From Nephrocerus scutellatus (taxonomy: Eukaryota > Arthropoda > Insecta > Diptera > Pipunculidae): a DNA stretch of 64,000 nucleotides. The stretch spans positions 62,696,882 through 62,760,881 of the forward strand of contig OX352761.1 of NCBI GenBank assembly GCA_947095585.1, given 5' to 3'. Shown one piece after another: positions 51,835 to 61,529 of the stretch. The position numbers and the translations under genes were made by a program. The notes below the pieces were generated by a model. That model saw only the letters and a program-made list of their open reading frames with translations. It ran no database searches and was not told the origin of the DNA. Numbering within the stretch: the stretch's first letter is position 1; every line of letters starts with the position of its first letter.

Positions 51835-53255
51835 GTGCTTGAGGATCGTTTCAAATTGTTGAATTCTCTATCAGACACAGATAATCTTAACAAGGAGGAA
51901 CTGAACTCGATCCTAGAAATTTGTCGGAATTTTAATGATGTTTTTCACCTACCGGGCGATAAACTATCAACAACAACCGCCACACATCATGAGATACGTT
52001 TAGTTCCAAATTCGCGACCAGTAAAAATAAAGCCTTATCGATTACCTCATTCTACAAAGGTAGAAATTAACAACCAAATCCAACAAATGCTAGATGATGG
52101 CATAATTGAAAATTCAGTCAGTCCGTGGAACTCACCGTTGTTAATAGTACCGAAGAAATCTCCTAATCAAGATAAAAGATGGCGAGTCGTGATAGATTTT
52201 CGGCGACTGAACGCCAAATATAACCGATATTCTGGATCAATTGGGCCAATCAAGCTATTTTTCCACGTTGGATCTAGCAAATGGTTTTCATCAGATTCCT
52301 CTCGCTCCTAGTGGGCACTTCCATTTCTTGCGAATGCCTTTCGGTCTCAAAGGAGCACCGTCATCTTTCCAGAGGCTCATGGACACCGTTCTGTCAGGTC
52401 TGAATGGGATTCGATGTTTCGTGTATTTGGACAATGTTGTCATTTACGGGATAAATTTGAATGATCACAATAAAAAATTAACAGATGTTCTTTCACGTTT
52501 CCGTCAATTCAATTTAAAATTACAACTGGCCAAATGTCATTTTCTGAGACGAGAAATATCATATTAAGGGCATATTATAACCAACAATGGCATCAAGCCT
52601 GACCCATCCAAAATTTCAGCAATTAAAAGTAAGCTAAACCAACAAGCGCGAAACAAATAAAAGGCTTTTTAGGTCTTTGCGGGTACTACCGAAGATTTAT
52701 TAAAGATTTTTCAAAAGTATCCGAACCGTTTATGTTAAATTAAAATGGAATGCTTTTTCGGAAGATTCTTTTAACACTTTAAAAAGTCTTTTAATCAGTC
52801 CTCCAATTCTGAGATATCCAGAATTTACTAAGGAATTTATTGTAACTACCGACGCAAGCAACAATGCAATAGGAGCGGTTCTATCTCAGGAATTTAAATC
52901 GTTTGATTGTTCTATTTGCTTTGCTAGTCGTATACTAAATAATGCCGAACGTAACTATGCAACCGTTGAAAAAGAGCTATTAGCCATTGTTTGGGCCGTG
53001 CAACGATTCAGACCATACCTATATGGAAGACGTTTCGTTATACAAACGGACCACAAACCTCTAATTTGGTTACACAAAAGCTCAAATCCTACTTCACGTT
53101 TAATTCGTTGGAGAGTAATCATGGATGAGTACGATTATAAGATTATGTACAAATCTGGTAAAACTAATGTCTTAGCAGATACACTTAGTCGTTCACTGCC
53201 CTCGTGTGAAGATCTCTCCAAATGTATTGAGATATCAGTAGTTACACGTTCTTAA
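51835..53255 (+). pseudogene. 412-like Gypsy reverse transcriptase and RNase H
   Basis: RT starts after VFHLPGDKLSTTTATHHEI (51940-52000), with PYRLPHSTK, IIENSVSPWNSPLLIVPKK and WRVVIDFRRLN. A frame change at about 52230 precedes YFSTLDLANGFHQIPLA (motif A). LRMPFGLKGAPSSFQRLMD (motif B) follows. Motif C reads YLDN instead of YLDD, losing one catalytic Asp. The connection (KGFLGLCGYYRRFIKDF-type) is frame-shifted at 52560-52740. RNase H begins TTDASNNAIGAVLSQ (52845) and contains VEKELLAIVWAV and IQTDHKPLIWL. Inactive by frameshifts and the motif-C change. Confidence 0.85.
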
Positions 53256-53379
53256 GCAAAAAATGTCACTCAAGATGCAGTCATTATCCCATCTAATTCT
53301 GGTTCAGTAGATAATTTAATCAATTCAACAAACACTACAAAAAACATTTTATCTACAAAGGATAATTCAAACGATGATC

Positions 53380-54358
53380 ACATAACCCAAATCTCGGACG
53401 AAAAGGAGATAGCTAATATCCTTAAGGAATTCCATACGAGTCCTCTTGGCGGCAAACAGGGAGTTATGCGCACGTACAAAAGATTAAAACAATATTATTA
53501 TTTTCCGAAAAAGATGAGCATAATTAAACAATTTATCCGAAAGTGCGAACTATGTCAGAAAAACAAACATTCTCAATTAACTAAATATCCGTTAAAAATA
53601 ACGACTACTTCAGATTCAGTGTTTTCGAAAATTTTTCTTGATATTGTTGTTGGATATTATGATGGATGATTTGTCGAAATTTTCGATTGCGGTACCCCTT
53701 GAATCACAAGATGCTACGACAGTTGCAAAAGCTTTTGTGGAGACATTTGTTTGCAAATTTGGTTCGCCTAGTAGTATTCTTACCGACCAATGCACCAACT
53801 TTATGAGTGACATGTTCAAAAAGGTTTGTAAAATGTTAGATATTAAAAAACTTAACACTACAGCCTACCACCCGCAATCCAATGGAGCTCTGGAGCGTTC
53901 ACATAGAACCTTGGGCGAGTACTTTAGGAGTTATACCCAAACCGATCCGTTAAATTGGATCAGTGGGTCCACTTTGCTGCTTTTACGTACAACTCCACTC
54001 CTTATTCTTCCAGTGGGTTTATGCCATTTGAGTTAGTGTATGGGTTTAGGCCGAATATTCCCAGTACTATTAAACGTCCCCAAAAACCACTATATAATTA
54101 TGAGGATTATTGTGAAGACTTAAAGTATCGGTTACGGCATTCGTGGCATTTAGCTAAAGAACATTTATTGAGATCAAAGCAAAAGGCTAAGGAAAGGTAC
54201 GATCAAGATTACTAAAAAATTAAAATAGAAGTAAACTCGAAGCCCTTTGGTCCTTATAGAATCGTTAATATCGACTCACCTGAAAATTCTACGATTAAAA
54301 TAAACAGAAAAAATGTAACTGTTCACAACAATCGGTTGAAGAAGTTTATTGATTCTTG
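53380..54358 (+). pseudogene. 412-like Gypsy integrase
   Basis: H2C2 zinc domain: EFHTSPLGGKQG (first His) to CELCQKNK (53555-53575). The catalytic core starts FSKIFLDIVV (first Asp), has SSILTDQCTNFMSDMF (second Asp) and HPQSNGALERSHRTLGEYF (Glu), so the D,D-35-E residues are all visible. Frame changes lie at about 53665 and 53960. The C-terminal region (54040-54356) holds PFELVYGFRPNI and a basic tail ending NNRLKKFIDS. The last stop is 330 bp before the 3' LTR. Confidence 0.85.
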
Positions 54359-54680
54359 ACATGTACATACTTATATTTCCGATCAAGTATAGATGAATCT
54401 ATCGCTAAGCTAAATTATTTTATTCTTTCATATTTTCCTTTTTTGGTTAATTCCGCGCAAACTATTTATTTTAATTATTCTTAATTTAATATTCTCATAT
54501 GAAATCATGAAATAACTTACATTTTTTAACTAGTATATACTATAAATATTCTATACTTTAGAATTAAGTTACACTCAGATCGTTATTTTGAAATTTATAG
54601 AATAACTTATATTAGCTATGATAAAAAAAAATTGTTTTAGTATTGTTTGTTTTATAAACCATTACATGGTTTATCTTTCC

Positions 54681-54691
54681 AAGGGGAAAGG
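54681..54691 (+). promoter_or_regulatory. Polypurine tract of the 412-like element
   Basis: AAGGGGAAAGG lies immediately before the 3' LTR at 54692. It is the expected primer for plus-strand DNA synthesis in LTR retroelements. Confidence 0.85.
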
Positions 54692-54917
54692 TGTTGTGAA
54701 TGTAGTAGGAATTATCGATACTACACTGTATCCTAAGTCAGTGTTCACACTGAGAATGAGTTGAGTTAATCTTGTCTCCTTCTCCCGCTCAAGTACATGA
54801 TTGATCCGAGGTTACTTGGGTTGGCGAACGACGACAAGAGGACACTTGTTACTTGATAGTTGAAAAGAACGCAACAATAAATCAATTTTTTTGAAAACAA
54901 CTACATTCACAGCAACA
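54692..54917 (+). repeat. 3' LTR of the 412-like element
   Basis: 226 bp, starting TGTTGTGAATGTAG and ending CTACATTCACAGCAACA, so the termini are inverted relative to each other (TG...CA). It contains AACAATAAATCAA near the end as polyadenylation-signal candidate. It matches the damaged 5' LTR at 48474 over about 78 bp with a few changes (e.g. AGTAGG/AGTATG). A Helitron begins 42 bp downstream. Confidence 0.9.
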
Positions 54918-54959
54918 GTCCCAAGTATAATATATGATACCTAGATTAAAAAATCCAAA

Positions 54960-55716
54960 TCTATATATATAAAACAAAGTCGGGTTAGTTACACCATTTA
55001 TAACTCGAGAACGGCTGGACCGATTTTTATGATTTTTGTTTTGTTGGATTTGTCTCCGCCAGGAATAGCATAATAACTATTAAAACACCCGCTAGGTGGC
55101 GCTGGTATCGTTTTTTCCGAAAATTCTTATTTATGGAACGATTTGGCTCAAATTCACACCATATAATATTTAAATAAAAAGAAAGTCGTTGACAAACTTT
55201 TTACCCGATAGGTGGCGCTGGTGTCTTTTTCCGAAAATTCTTATTTATGGAACGATTCGGCTCAAATTCACACCATATAATATTTAAATAAAAAGAAAGT
55301 CGTTGACAAAATTTGGACCCGATAGGTGGCGCTGGTGTCTTTTTTTGTCTTTTTTTTCCGAAAATTCTTATTTATGGAACGTTGATTCTATAGTTTTCTG
55401 GATTGGTTAGTTATTGGGGTGTAAGTGGGCGTGGCGTCAGTTGGCGGGGGTCAGCGGGATGGGGCAGCCGGGAAACGCGGGTGTAAGTGGGCGTGGCGTC
55501 AGTGGGCGGGGGTCAGTGGGACGGGGCAGCCGGGAAACGCGGGTGTAAGTGGGCGTGGCGTCAGTGGGTATGAGTTCAGTGGCTGGTGGGTCAGTGTGTA
55601 TGAGGTCAATGGGTAGGTGATCAAGGGGCGGGAGGTCAGTGGGCGGGAGGTCAGTGGGCGGAAGGTAAGTGGTTATGAGGTCAGTGGTACAGGACAACGT
55701 CTGTCGGGTCAGCTAG
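54960..55716 (+). mobile_element. Non-autonomous Helitron with two minisatellites
   Basis: Starts TCTATATATATAAAA at 54960 after an A, with ACTCGAGAACGGCTGGACCGA typical of animal Helitron 5' regions. It ends hairpin GACAACGTCTGTC, GGGTCAG, CTAG (55713-55716) before a T. Inside: 2.3 units of ~119 bp (55087-55385, GATAGGTGGCGCTGGTGTC ... AAAGAAAGTCGTTGACAAA), then a G-rich 10-60-bp repeat (55415-55690, GTCAGTGGGCGGGGGTCAG). No Rep/helicase. Confidence 0.85.
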
Positions 55717-55889
55717 TATATAATATAAAAAAACAACATAAAAGCGAACTTATTCTGAATCAATTCATAACAGGGGCAATATCGACAAACAAGTTGGTGG
55801 TTTTTAAGGTCTGCTCAATGGGGGCTTTCAGACGCGAAAAGTAGGATTGTATGAAAAGTATTGTTTTGAATACACTATTACCTATTATT

Positions 55890-56100
55890 GTGGGCGCCGT
55901 GGCTCACGGTGTACCACCTCTCGCGAAAGTTTGACAAACATCCGAGAGTAATAACTTGTCATGGAAAGCTTCTCAATTCGCCGTTCGGATCCGGAATTAA
56001 ATTGTAGGTCCCTCCATTTGTGTGCAAAAATATGCATGCTCAACACAGATGGTTGCCTTGGACCGCATGGTCTGTCACGCTGGTATTATATTTTATTTTA
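55890..56100 (+). mobile_element. tRNA-derived SINE with deleted promoter head
   Basis: Begins GTGGGCGCCGTGGCTC and jumps straight to ACGGTGTACCACCTC, losing the rest of the head and the B box (about 75 bp). The body is well kept (CAATTCGCCGTTCGGATCC) but lacks the ~12-bp GCGAGAAGCAAG segment. Followed by an (ATTT)n-like tail. Confidence 0.8.
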
Positions 56101-56498
56101 TTATTGCGGATAGCATAGTTCAATCTGAGAAAATAAGGTTTGTTGGAGGACACGTTGTCACCTTCGACAAAATTCGTAGTAATGCTGTCCTCCAATGTCA
56201 TCTTTGTCAGCGATTCGGACACTCTTCTACGAACTGCACTATGATTTTAGGTTTGTGAATTCCCAAAATTCGCAAGAGCTTGGTAAATGCACAGTGCAAA
56301 AGGAAGCAGGCAAAGGGCAGCTGTGTTTGTGTGCTCTGCAAAAAACAGGGGCATTCTACCTCATGGCGTGGATGCGAAATTTACAAAAATTTGAACGAAA
56401 GTCTTCAAGCCAAGAAAAGAGAATCGCAGCACAAGACAAATAAAAAAACTAATCGCATTGAGAACATTCAAAAAGGAGTCTCCTTCGCTGAAATGTAA
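56085..56498 (+). mobile_element. LINE ORF1 C-terminal remnant with two zinc knuckles
   Basis: Frame AVLQCHLCQRFGHSSTNC (56185-56235), then after a stop and frame change CVCVLCKKQGHSTSWRGC (56315-56370) and a Lys-rich tail ending VSFAEM. Tandem CCHC knuckles with QCxxCQxFGH are characteristic of Jockey-type ORF1 nucleic-acid-binding proteins. No ORF2 follows. Confidence 0.65.
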
Positions 56499-56749
56499 AC
56501 ATGTAAAAGCAATATATATAGGCACCTCGACAAACACGCACATCGGAAGTTACGTACTACTATGAGAAAATGACATTTGAGAAAATTGTCAATTCTACTT
56601 TATACTTTTGACTATCAATCAAATCGTGGACTAACAAAATCGCAGCAGCTTTAACCACTACACATCACAAATTAAATAGTTGAATGAATTTAATAAAGAT
56701 TAGTTAACATTACATTATAACTGAAGTCAATTAATTGTGTTTAATATCA

Positions 56750-58700
56750 TTGTTTATTCACCAGATTTCAACTCGTCCAAGCATTCGACATAACCACATT
56801 TTCGACGGTCCACGTTTTGATCTTACCAGCCAGAATATTCGGTATTCATTGAACATCTTTCAGACTTAAATAATCCCAACTCATTCAACATTTTGGTCCG
56901 TCGGGAGCCGGATTCTTTCGTTTCGCAACACAAAAAAAACTCGTGGGTAAGAGACATAATAGTGATCGACCAAGTGCGCGTCTTATGTGTGAAAGGTTAA
57001 GTAAAAGCCAGTTAATTTGCACGCATCAGTGGTGTAGTAATTTGCAATTTGAATCAGCTGCGGGATTGCGCAAAATTCTCGACGTATCGACCGACACCGT
57101 TCGCTGCTTGAAGGTATTAGGATTGCCGATTACCACATGGGATATCATATTGATCAACATAATTGCTGACAAATTCGACCCAGAAACCCCAGGATTTGAT
57201 CGATTTCCTGAACGCCCGATGGCAATCGCTGGAGATGATTTCCATGACTCGAACCAAATCAAATTCGTCACACTCGTATCTAGAAGTTCGGGCATCATCT
57301 CATTCACCGCGGACACGACCGCATCGTAAGCCGGAAACACAATCAGCTCGCTCACTCGTCGTTACTTCAGACGCTCACAACTCCACCTGCCAAGTCTGTG
57401 CTGGAAATCACAACGTCTTCCAGTGCGAACAATTCAAACCTCTCACATTCGAAGAGAAGTCAAACCTCGTCCGCGAAAAGAGGTTATGTTTTAACTGCTT
57501 GCGGACAGATTCTGCTGCACACGCTTCTGCACATCTCGAATTCGGGCACCAATCCATCCGTCGAATCATCATAACATACTCAGGTCACAACCATGTTGCA
57601 TCACCATTAGCAGATGTGCTGCTCGCCACAGCAATCGTCATCGTATCACGCGCCGTTCGAGCTCTGTTGGATTCGGGGCCACAGATCAGCTTCGTTTCAG
57701 AGAGCACCGCAATCGTATCGGATTATCGAGAAAACCAGCAGCAGTCGCAATCAGTGGCATCTGTGCCAATGAGGCGCCCATGTGGCATTCACTTGTTGAA
57801 TTGGTATTAGAATCACGAACCGATGCAACATTTTCGATCTCAATCACAGCCCTTGTAGTCGAGAAGATCACAGGAACGCTGCCATCTCAACCCATCGAAA
57901 CGGATCAATGGCCACACTTGGAACATTTGGAACTTGCCGATCCCCATTACCATCGTCCCAACCGAATTGATATTTTGCTCGGAACTGATGTCATTGGAAT
58001 GCTGGATGGTTGCATCACTGGTGTCAACGGTTCACCCTTTTTTTTTATAATGTACACACGCTAAAGGGGTTTGCACCCTTAAAAGGCTTAGCACAGCGTG
58101 GCGATAGGAAATTAGGGAGAGGAAAAGATGAGATGTCTATGCACACGTGTCTTAAACGACTGCAGATCATATAAAAGCGGATACCCTTCGCACAGAACAC
58201 CAAACTGGGATACATACTCTTCGGCAAGGTGGAAAGCAAGGCAACCAATCAATTGTTGAGTTTGACAACGATAATTGAGAATTACGACACCATCGATAGC
58301 ACACTCAGGTCATTTTGGGAGATCGATGGCGTTTGTTTAGGTCGAGAACTAACCCACGTTGAATCAAAATGTGAACAGCATTACGAATCAACACACTATC
58401 GCAATTAAGATGGAAGATACACAGTCTTCTTGCCATTCAACGACAATTCATCACCACTCGGAAGATCACGAGACGGCGCAATCCTCAGACTGCAACATAT
58501 GGAACGTCGGTTTACTAAGAATTGCCAACTCCGTGCAGAGTATAACCAGTTCATGCAGGATTATTTGGAATCGGGGGATATGGAGGAAGTGTTGAACGAC
58601 GACAACAAATCGCCTGATCAGATGTGTTATCTTCCTCATCACGGTGTAATGCAACGAAAACTACGTGTGGTTTTCGACGCGTCACATTGTAACAGTGTTT
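56750..58700 (+). mobile_element. BEL/Pao LTR retrotransposon remnant: gag, protease, RT start
   Basis: Gag part near 57080-57330 (TDTVRCLKVLGLPITTWDII). Then the zinc-binding region CQVCAGNHNVFQCEQFKPL with KRLCFNCLRTDS (57390-57520), typical of BEL/Pao. The protease shows RALLDSGPQISFVSE (57655-57700), with the DSG active site used by this superfamily. The protease-RT linker follows: WPHLEHLELADPHY ... IDILLGTDVIG (57910-57995). RT pieces resume after the LINE insertion at 58036-58200, reaching YLPHHGVMQRKLRVVFDAS (58628-58684). Several frameshifts. No LTR recognised. Confidence 0.8.
58036..58200 (-). mobile_element. LINE 3' end inserted in the BEL/Pao remnant
   Basis: Begins with a T-run on the plus strand (poly(A) of a minus-strand LINE) and TTATAATGTACACACGCTAAA followed by GGGGTTTGCACCC. 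It continues through a piece of RT C-terminus and 3' UTR and stops near CCAAACTGGGA. The same 3' end occurs at 60886-61195 and 61481-61529, and a related one ends the LINE at 38895. Confidence 0.8.
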
Positions 58701-58986
58701 ACTCTGGTGACGCTCGCCGGTCAACCCAGGGTTCGTTCTCCTCTTGCTTCTCGTTACAAATTAAAAGATTGTTGTTGTTTTCGGTGTTTAAAATTACAAT
58801 TGGTTTTTATTCATTATTCTCGATTCTTAATACTATCATATGCATATACTTATAATACTCTTACTTATAATAACCTGGTCTATATGCATGACATGCGGAA
58901 GGGGGGTGGTGGGCGACTTCTGCTCTCAGGTTTGTTGCTACCAGAGACTGGAGCACATGAGCAGCGTTCAGGCGAACGGCGCAGCA
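58701..58986. other. Unassigned sequence
   Basis: No recognised gene. A (TATGCATATAC)-like stretch and a G-rich GGAAGGGGGGTGGTGGG near 58898 were noted. Confidence 0.35.
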
Positions 58987-59224
58987 CAATACGGCAAATT
59001 ACCTTGTCACACGACGTTGGAAGTTTGCCGTATTGGCAATAATAAAAGGCTAGGTCCGCGGGGATGGCTACCGCGATGGGAGCGGGCAGACAGCCAGTGT
59101 CTTACAAATCGTGTCTTACAAATCGATTATCAGCACTGCGTCATACGACGGTAATGCTAAATAATTGATTTGGTACAATATGGCAAACTGTCGTGTCATA
59201 CGACGTTAACAGTTTGCTATATTG
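58987..59224. repeat. Two related hairpins with covarying stems
   Basis: Hairpin 1: CAATACGGCAAA (58987-58998) with TTTGCCGTATTG (59024-59035), 12 perfect pairs. Hairpin 2: CAATATGGCAAACT (59176-59189) with AGTTTGCTATATTG (59211-59224), 13 pairs plus one G-T. The loops share TGTCAYACGACGTT. At stem position 6 the pair C-G in the first is T-A in the second. A weaker third TGCGTCATACGACGG lies at 59135-59150. Confidence 0.85.
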
Positions 59225-59344
59225 ATAATGACAAGTGAGTGTATTAGCTTAAGCACTACTGCTTGACTGCTTAACTCGTTTTGTCATTTAAAAAAGTTGT
59301 TAGTATAGAACATCGATCAGCTGAGGAGCTTTCCTTTGGAGAAT

Positions 59345-59575
59345 TTCTGTATACCACAGCGTATTTCTCCCTCTCGAGTAGATATCACTGCCTACCGCAG
59401 TGTGTTCTACTCTATCGAATAGATATTACAGCCTACCGCAGTATGTTCTACTCTCGAATAGATGTTACTGCCTACCGCAGTATGTTCTACTCTCTCGAAT
59501 AGATATTACGGCATACCGCAGTGTGTTCTACTCGATCGAATAGATATTACTGCAGTATGTTCTACTCTACTTGCA
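59345..59575. repeat. ~46-50-bp tandem repeat with palindromic centre, five units
   Basis: Units GAATAGATATTACTGC, CTACC, GCAGTATGTTCTACTCTC. Centres: CACTGC/GCAGTG (59386-59402), TACAGC/GCAGTA (~59427), TACTGC/GCAGTA (59466-59482), TACGGC/GCAGTG (~59507), and TACTGCAGTA with the CTACC loop deleted (~59548). Outer AGTAGA/TCTACT halves also pair. Confidence 0.85.
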
Positions 59576-60217
59576 TTGTGTTTACTTTGCCTATAAGTGT
59601 ATCTGATTAGTTGTATTTCTTAGGAATTTTATAATGTATTGACATATAAGAAATATTATTTTGATTTGATTTTTTACTCAACTTCGGGGTGGGGAAAAGA
59701 CGTAAGACACACTTATAGGCTAAATCTTCTGGTATTATATTTTCTTATTTTATATGTTTCGATAATTAATTACTACTTGAAAAATTTTTGTTCTTAATTA
59801 TATGACTAAAACTATTGCTACATTATAATTCTTATATCTAGTTGTATGCTAAAGTTTTCTCTTGTTTGGTGTGGTCACTCTCTTTTTTTTCCATTTTCTT
59901 AATAAGTGGTCTACGACCTTTATTGCCTAGTGCCAATCACCGGTACGAGTTAAATAAACAGGTTTTTTTTGTTTAAAAAAATGTGTTTGGGTTTGTTTTT
60001 TTTTCTCTCTCTCTTTTTTTTGTTCTCATTCTTTTATGTTTCGTATAAGCTTAAGTCTACTCAACAGAAATTAAGAATAATAATAGAATATAAATAATAG
60101 AAATAAAGATAATAATTCATGTTTCATTCGTTTTTCATATTTAATTTTTTCATTTTCATTTTTTTTTTCCTTTTGTTTTAATATATGTTTTCATTTATCA
60201 TTTTTCTTATATATACA
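59576..60217. other. AT-rich sequence without recognised features
   Basis: T-rich and TA-rich low-complexity DNA. No frame or repeat unit was recognised. Confidence 0.45.
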
Positions 60218-60461
60218 CTAGCTGACCCGACAGACGTTGTCCTGTCCCGCTTTCATTAAATTTGTTTGTGATCGTTTTGTGTACTTGTGAAAAGCTATAT
60301 ATCGAAATGTTTATGGCGAATTTATAAAATAAAAGTTAGCCAAATCGGTGCAGTCGTTCTCAAAAGTTTTTTTTTTTTTTTTTCACTTTGAAACCTCGGT
60401 CTAGCCGTTTCGGAGCAGTTGGAGGACAAACACCGTGACACGAGATTTTTAAATATATAGA
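60218..60461 (-). mobile_element. Minimal non-autonomous Helitron (244 bp)
   Basis: On the minus strand it begins TCTATATATTTAAAAATCTC at 60461 with CGTGTCACGGTGTTTGTCC, a conserved insect Helitron 5' region. It ends at 60218 with GACAGGACAACGTCTGTC hairpin, GGGTCAG, CTAG. Flanked by A and T as expected. The 3' 35 bp are nearly identical to the end of 54960-55716, so both use the same terminus family. Confidence 0.85.
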
Positions 60462-60639
60462 TATATACAATAATCTAATAATAATATAATCTAATAATAT
60501 ATTGGTATTGATGGACAGGGCGGTAGCGGTGGTCATCATCAGAGCGGTAGCGACTAATGAAGCGGTAGCTGTTGTCCTCTTCGGTGTTGAGCGGTGTGGT
60601 CGGTGCTAGTATTGTCCTTGCATATTTACTTCTGGTATT

Positions 60640-60885
60640 GGTTTTTGCCAACTTCGGAGTGGTAGTAATTTCTGCGAAGGTCTCGGTAATCGGAGCGGTA
60701 GTACTTTCTGCGACGGTATCGGTAATCGGAGCGGTCGTACTTTCTGGAACGGTATAGGTAATCGGAGCGGTAATACTTTCTGCGACGGTATCGGTAATCG
60801 GAATGGTAGTACTTTCTGGGACGGTATCGGTAATCGAGGTTGTAGTACATTCTGGAACGGTATAGGTAATCGGAGTTGTAGTACT
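60640..60885. repeat. 36-bp coding-like minisatellite, about seven units
   Basis: Units of TACTTTCTGCGACGGTATC plus GGTAATCGGAGCGGTAG, 36 bp each. On the minus strand one frame gives a 12-residue repeat LPIPSQKVLPLR; the plus strand is open too (VSVIGAVVLSAT). By position it could be a Pro-rich segment downstream of the minus-strand Gag at 61500-63218, but it is separated from it by a LINE end. Confidence 0.8.
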
Positions 60886-61195
60886 TTTTTTTTTTTTTTT
60901 TTATAATGTACACACGCTAAAGGGGTTTGCACCCTTATAATGCTTAGCACAGCGTGTGCGTTAGAAGATTAGGGAGAGGAAAAGATGAGATGTCTATGCA
61001 CGTGAGTCTTAAACGACTGCAGATCATAAAAATGCGGAAACACAGAATCAGGCAAATCATTCCATATAACAATCGTGCGGCTAAAGAAGGAATCTCTGAA
61101 TTGGTTAGTACGTCCGAAGATAGGCTTAATGGTAGACCCGTGAGCTCGAGTTGAGGCACGGGTATTACGGATGGGTTGGAGAATAGGCGGGATGC
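60886..61195 (-). mobile_element. LINE 3' end with RT C-terminus
   Basis: The T-run at 60886-60902 is the poly(A) of a minus-strand LINE; CCCCTTTAGCGTGTGTACATT precedes it in element sense. Upstream, the minus strand encodes RDSFFSRTIVIWNDLP, a common C-terminal block of CR1/Jockey-like RTs. It is 5'-truncated at about 61195 and lies inside the Gag-region repeats. Confidence 0.8.
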
Positions 61196-61434
61196 ATCTG
61201 GATATTTCTTTTGAACACCGCTTGTGGAACGGTATCGGCGATTGGAGCCGTAGTCGTCTTCTGAACGTGAATCTTTTTGGCGGTGATCGGAGTCTTGCAT
61301 ATTGTCGGTAGATTTAAAGACACTGACTTCGGTAGGGTAGGTATCAGCCGTGGTGATGGTTTACATAACAGAGGTGTCTGTCTTCGCGGTTTTATTATAA
61401 GAAGCGGTGACGGTTTATTCGACAGCGGTATCGA

Positions 61435-61529
61435 GGTTGTAGTACATTCTGGAACGGTATAGGTAATCGGAGTTGTAGTACTTTTTTTTTTTTTTTTTAT
61501 AATGTACACACGCTAAAGGGGTTTGAGGG
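61435..61529. repeat. Duplicate of 60836-60927 including a LINE poly(A) junction
   Basis: ATCGAGGTTGTAGTACATTC, TGGAACGGTATAGGTAATCGG, the T-run and ATAATGTACACACGCTAAAGG are repeated here. They then end at GGGTTTGAGGG where Gag-region sequence resumes. Since target and LINE tail are copied together, this is a DNA-level duplication, not a second insertion. Confidence 0.85.
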
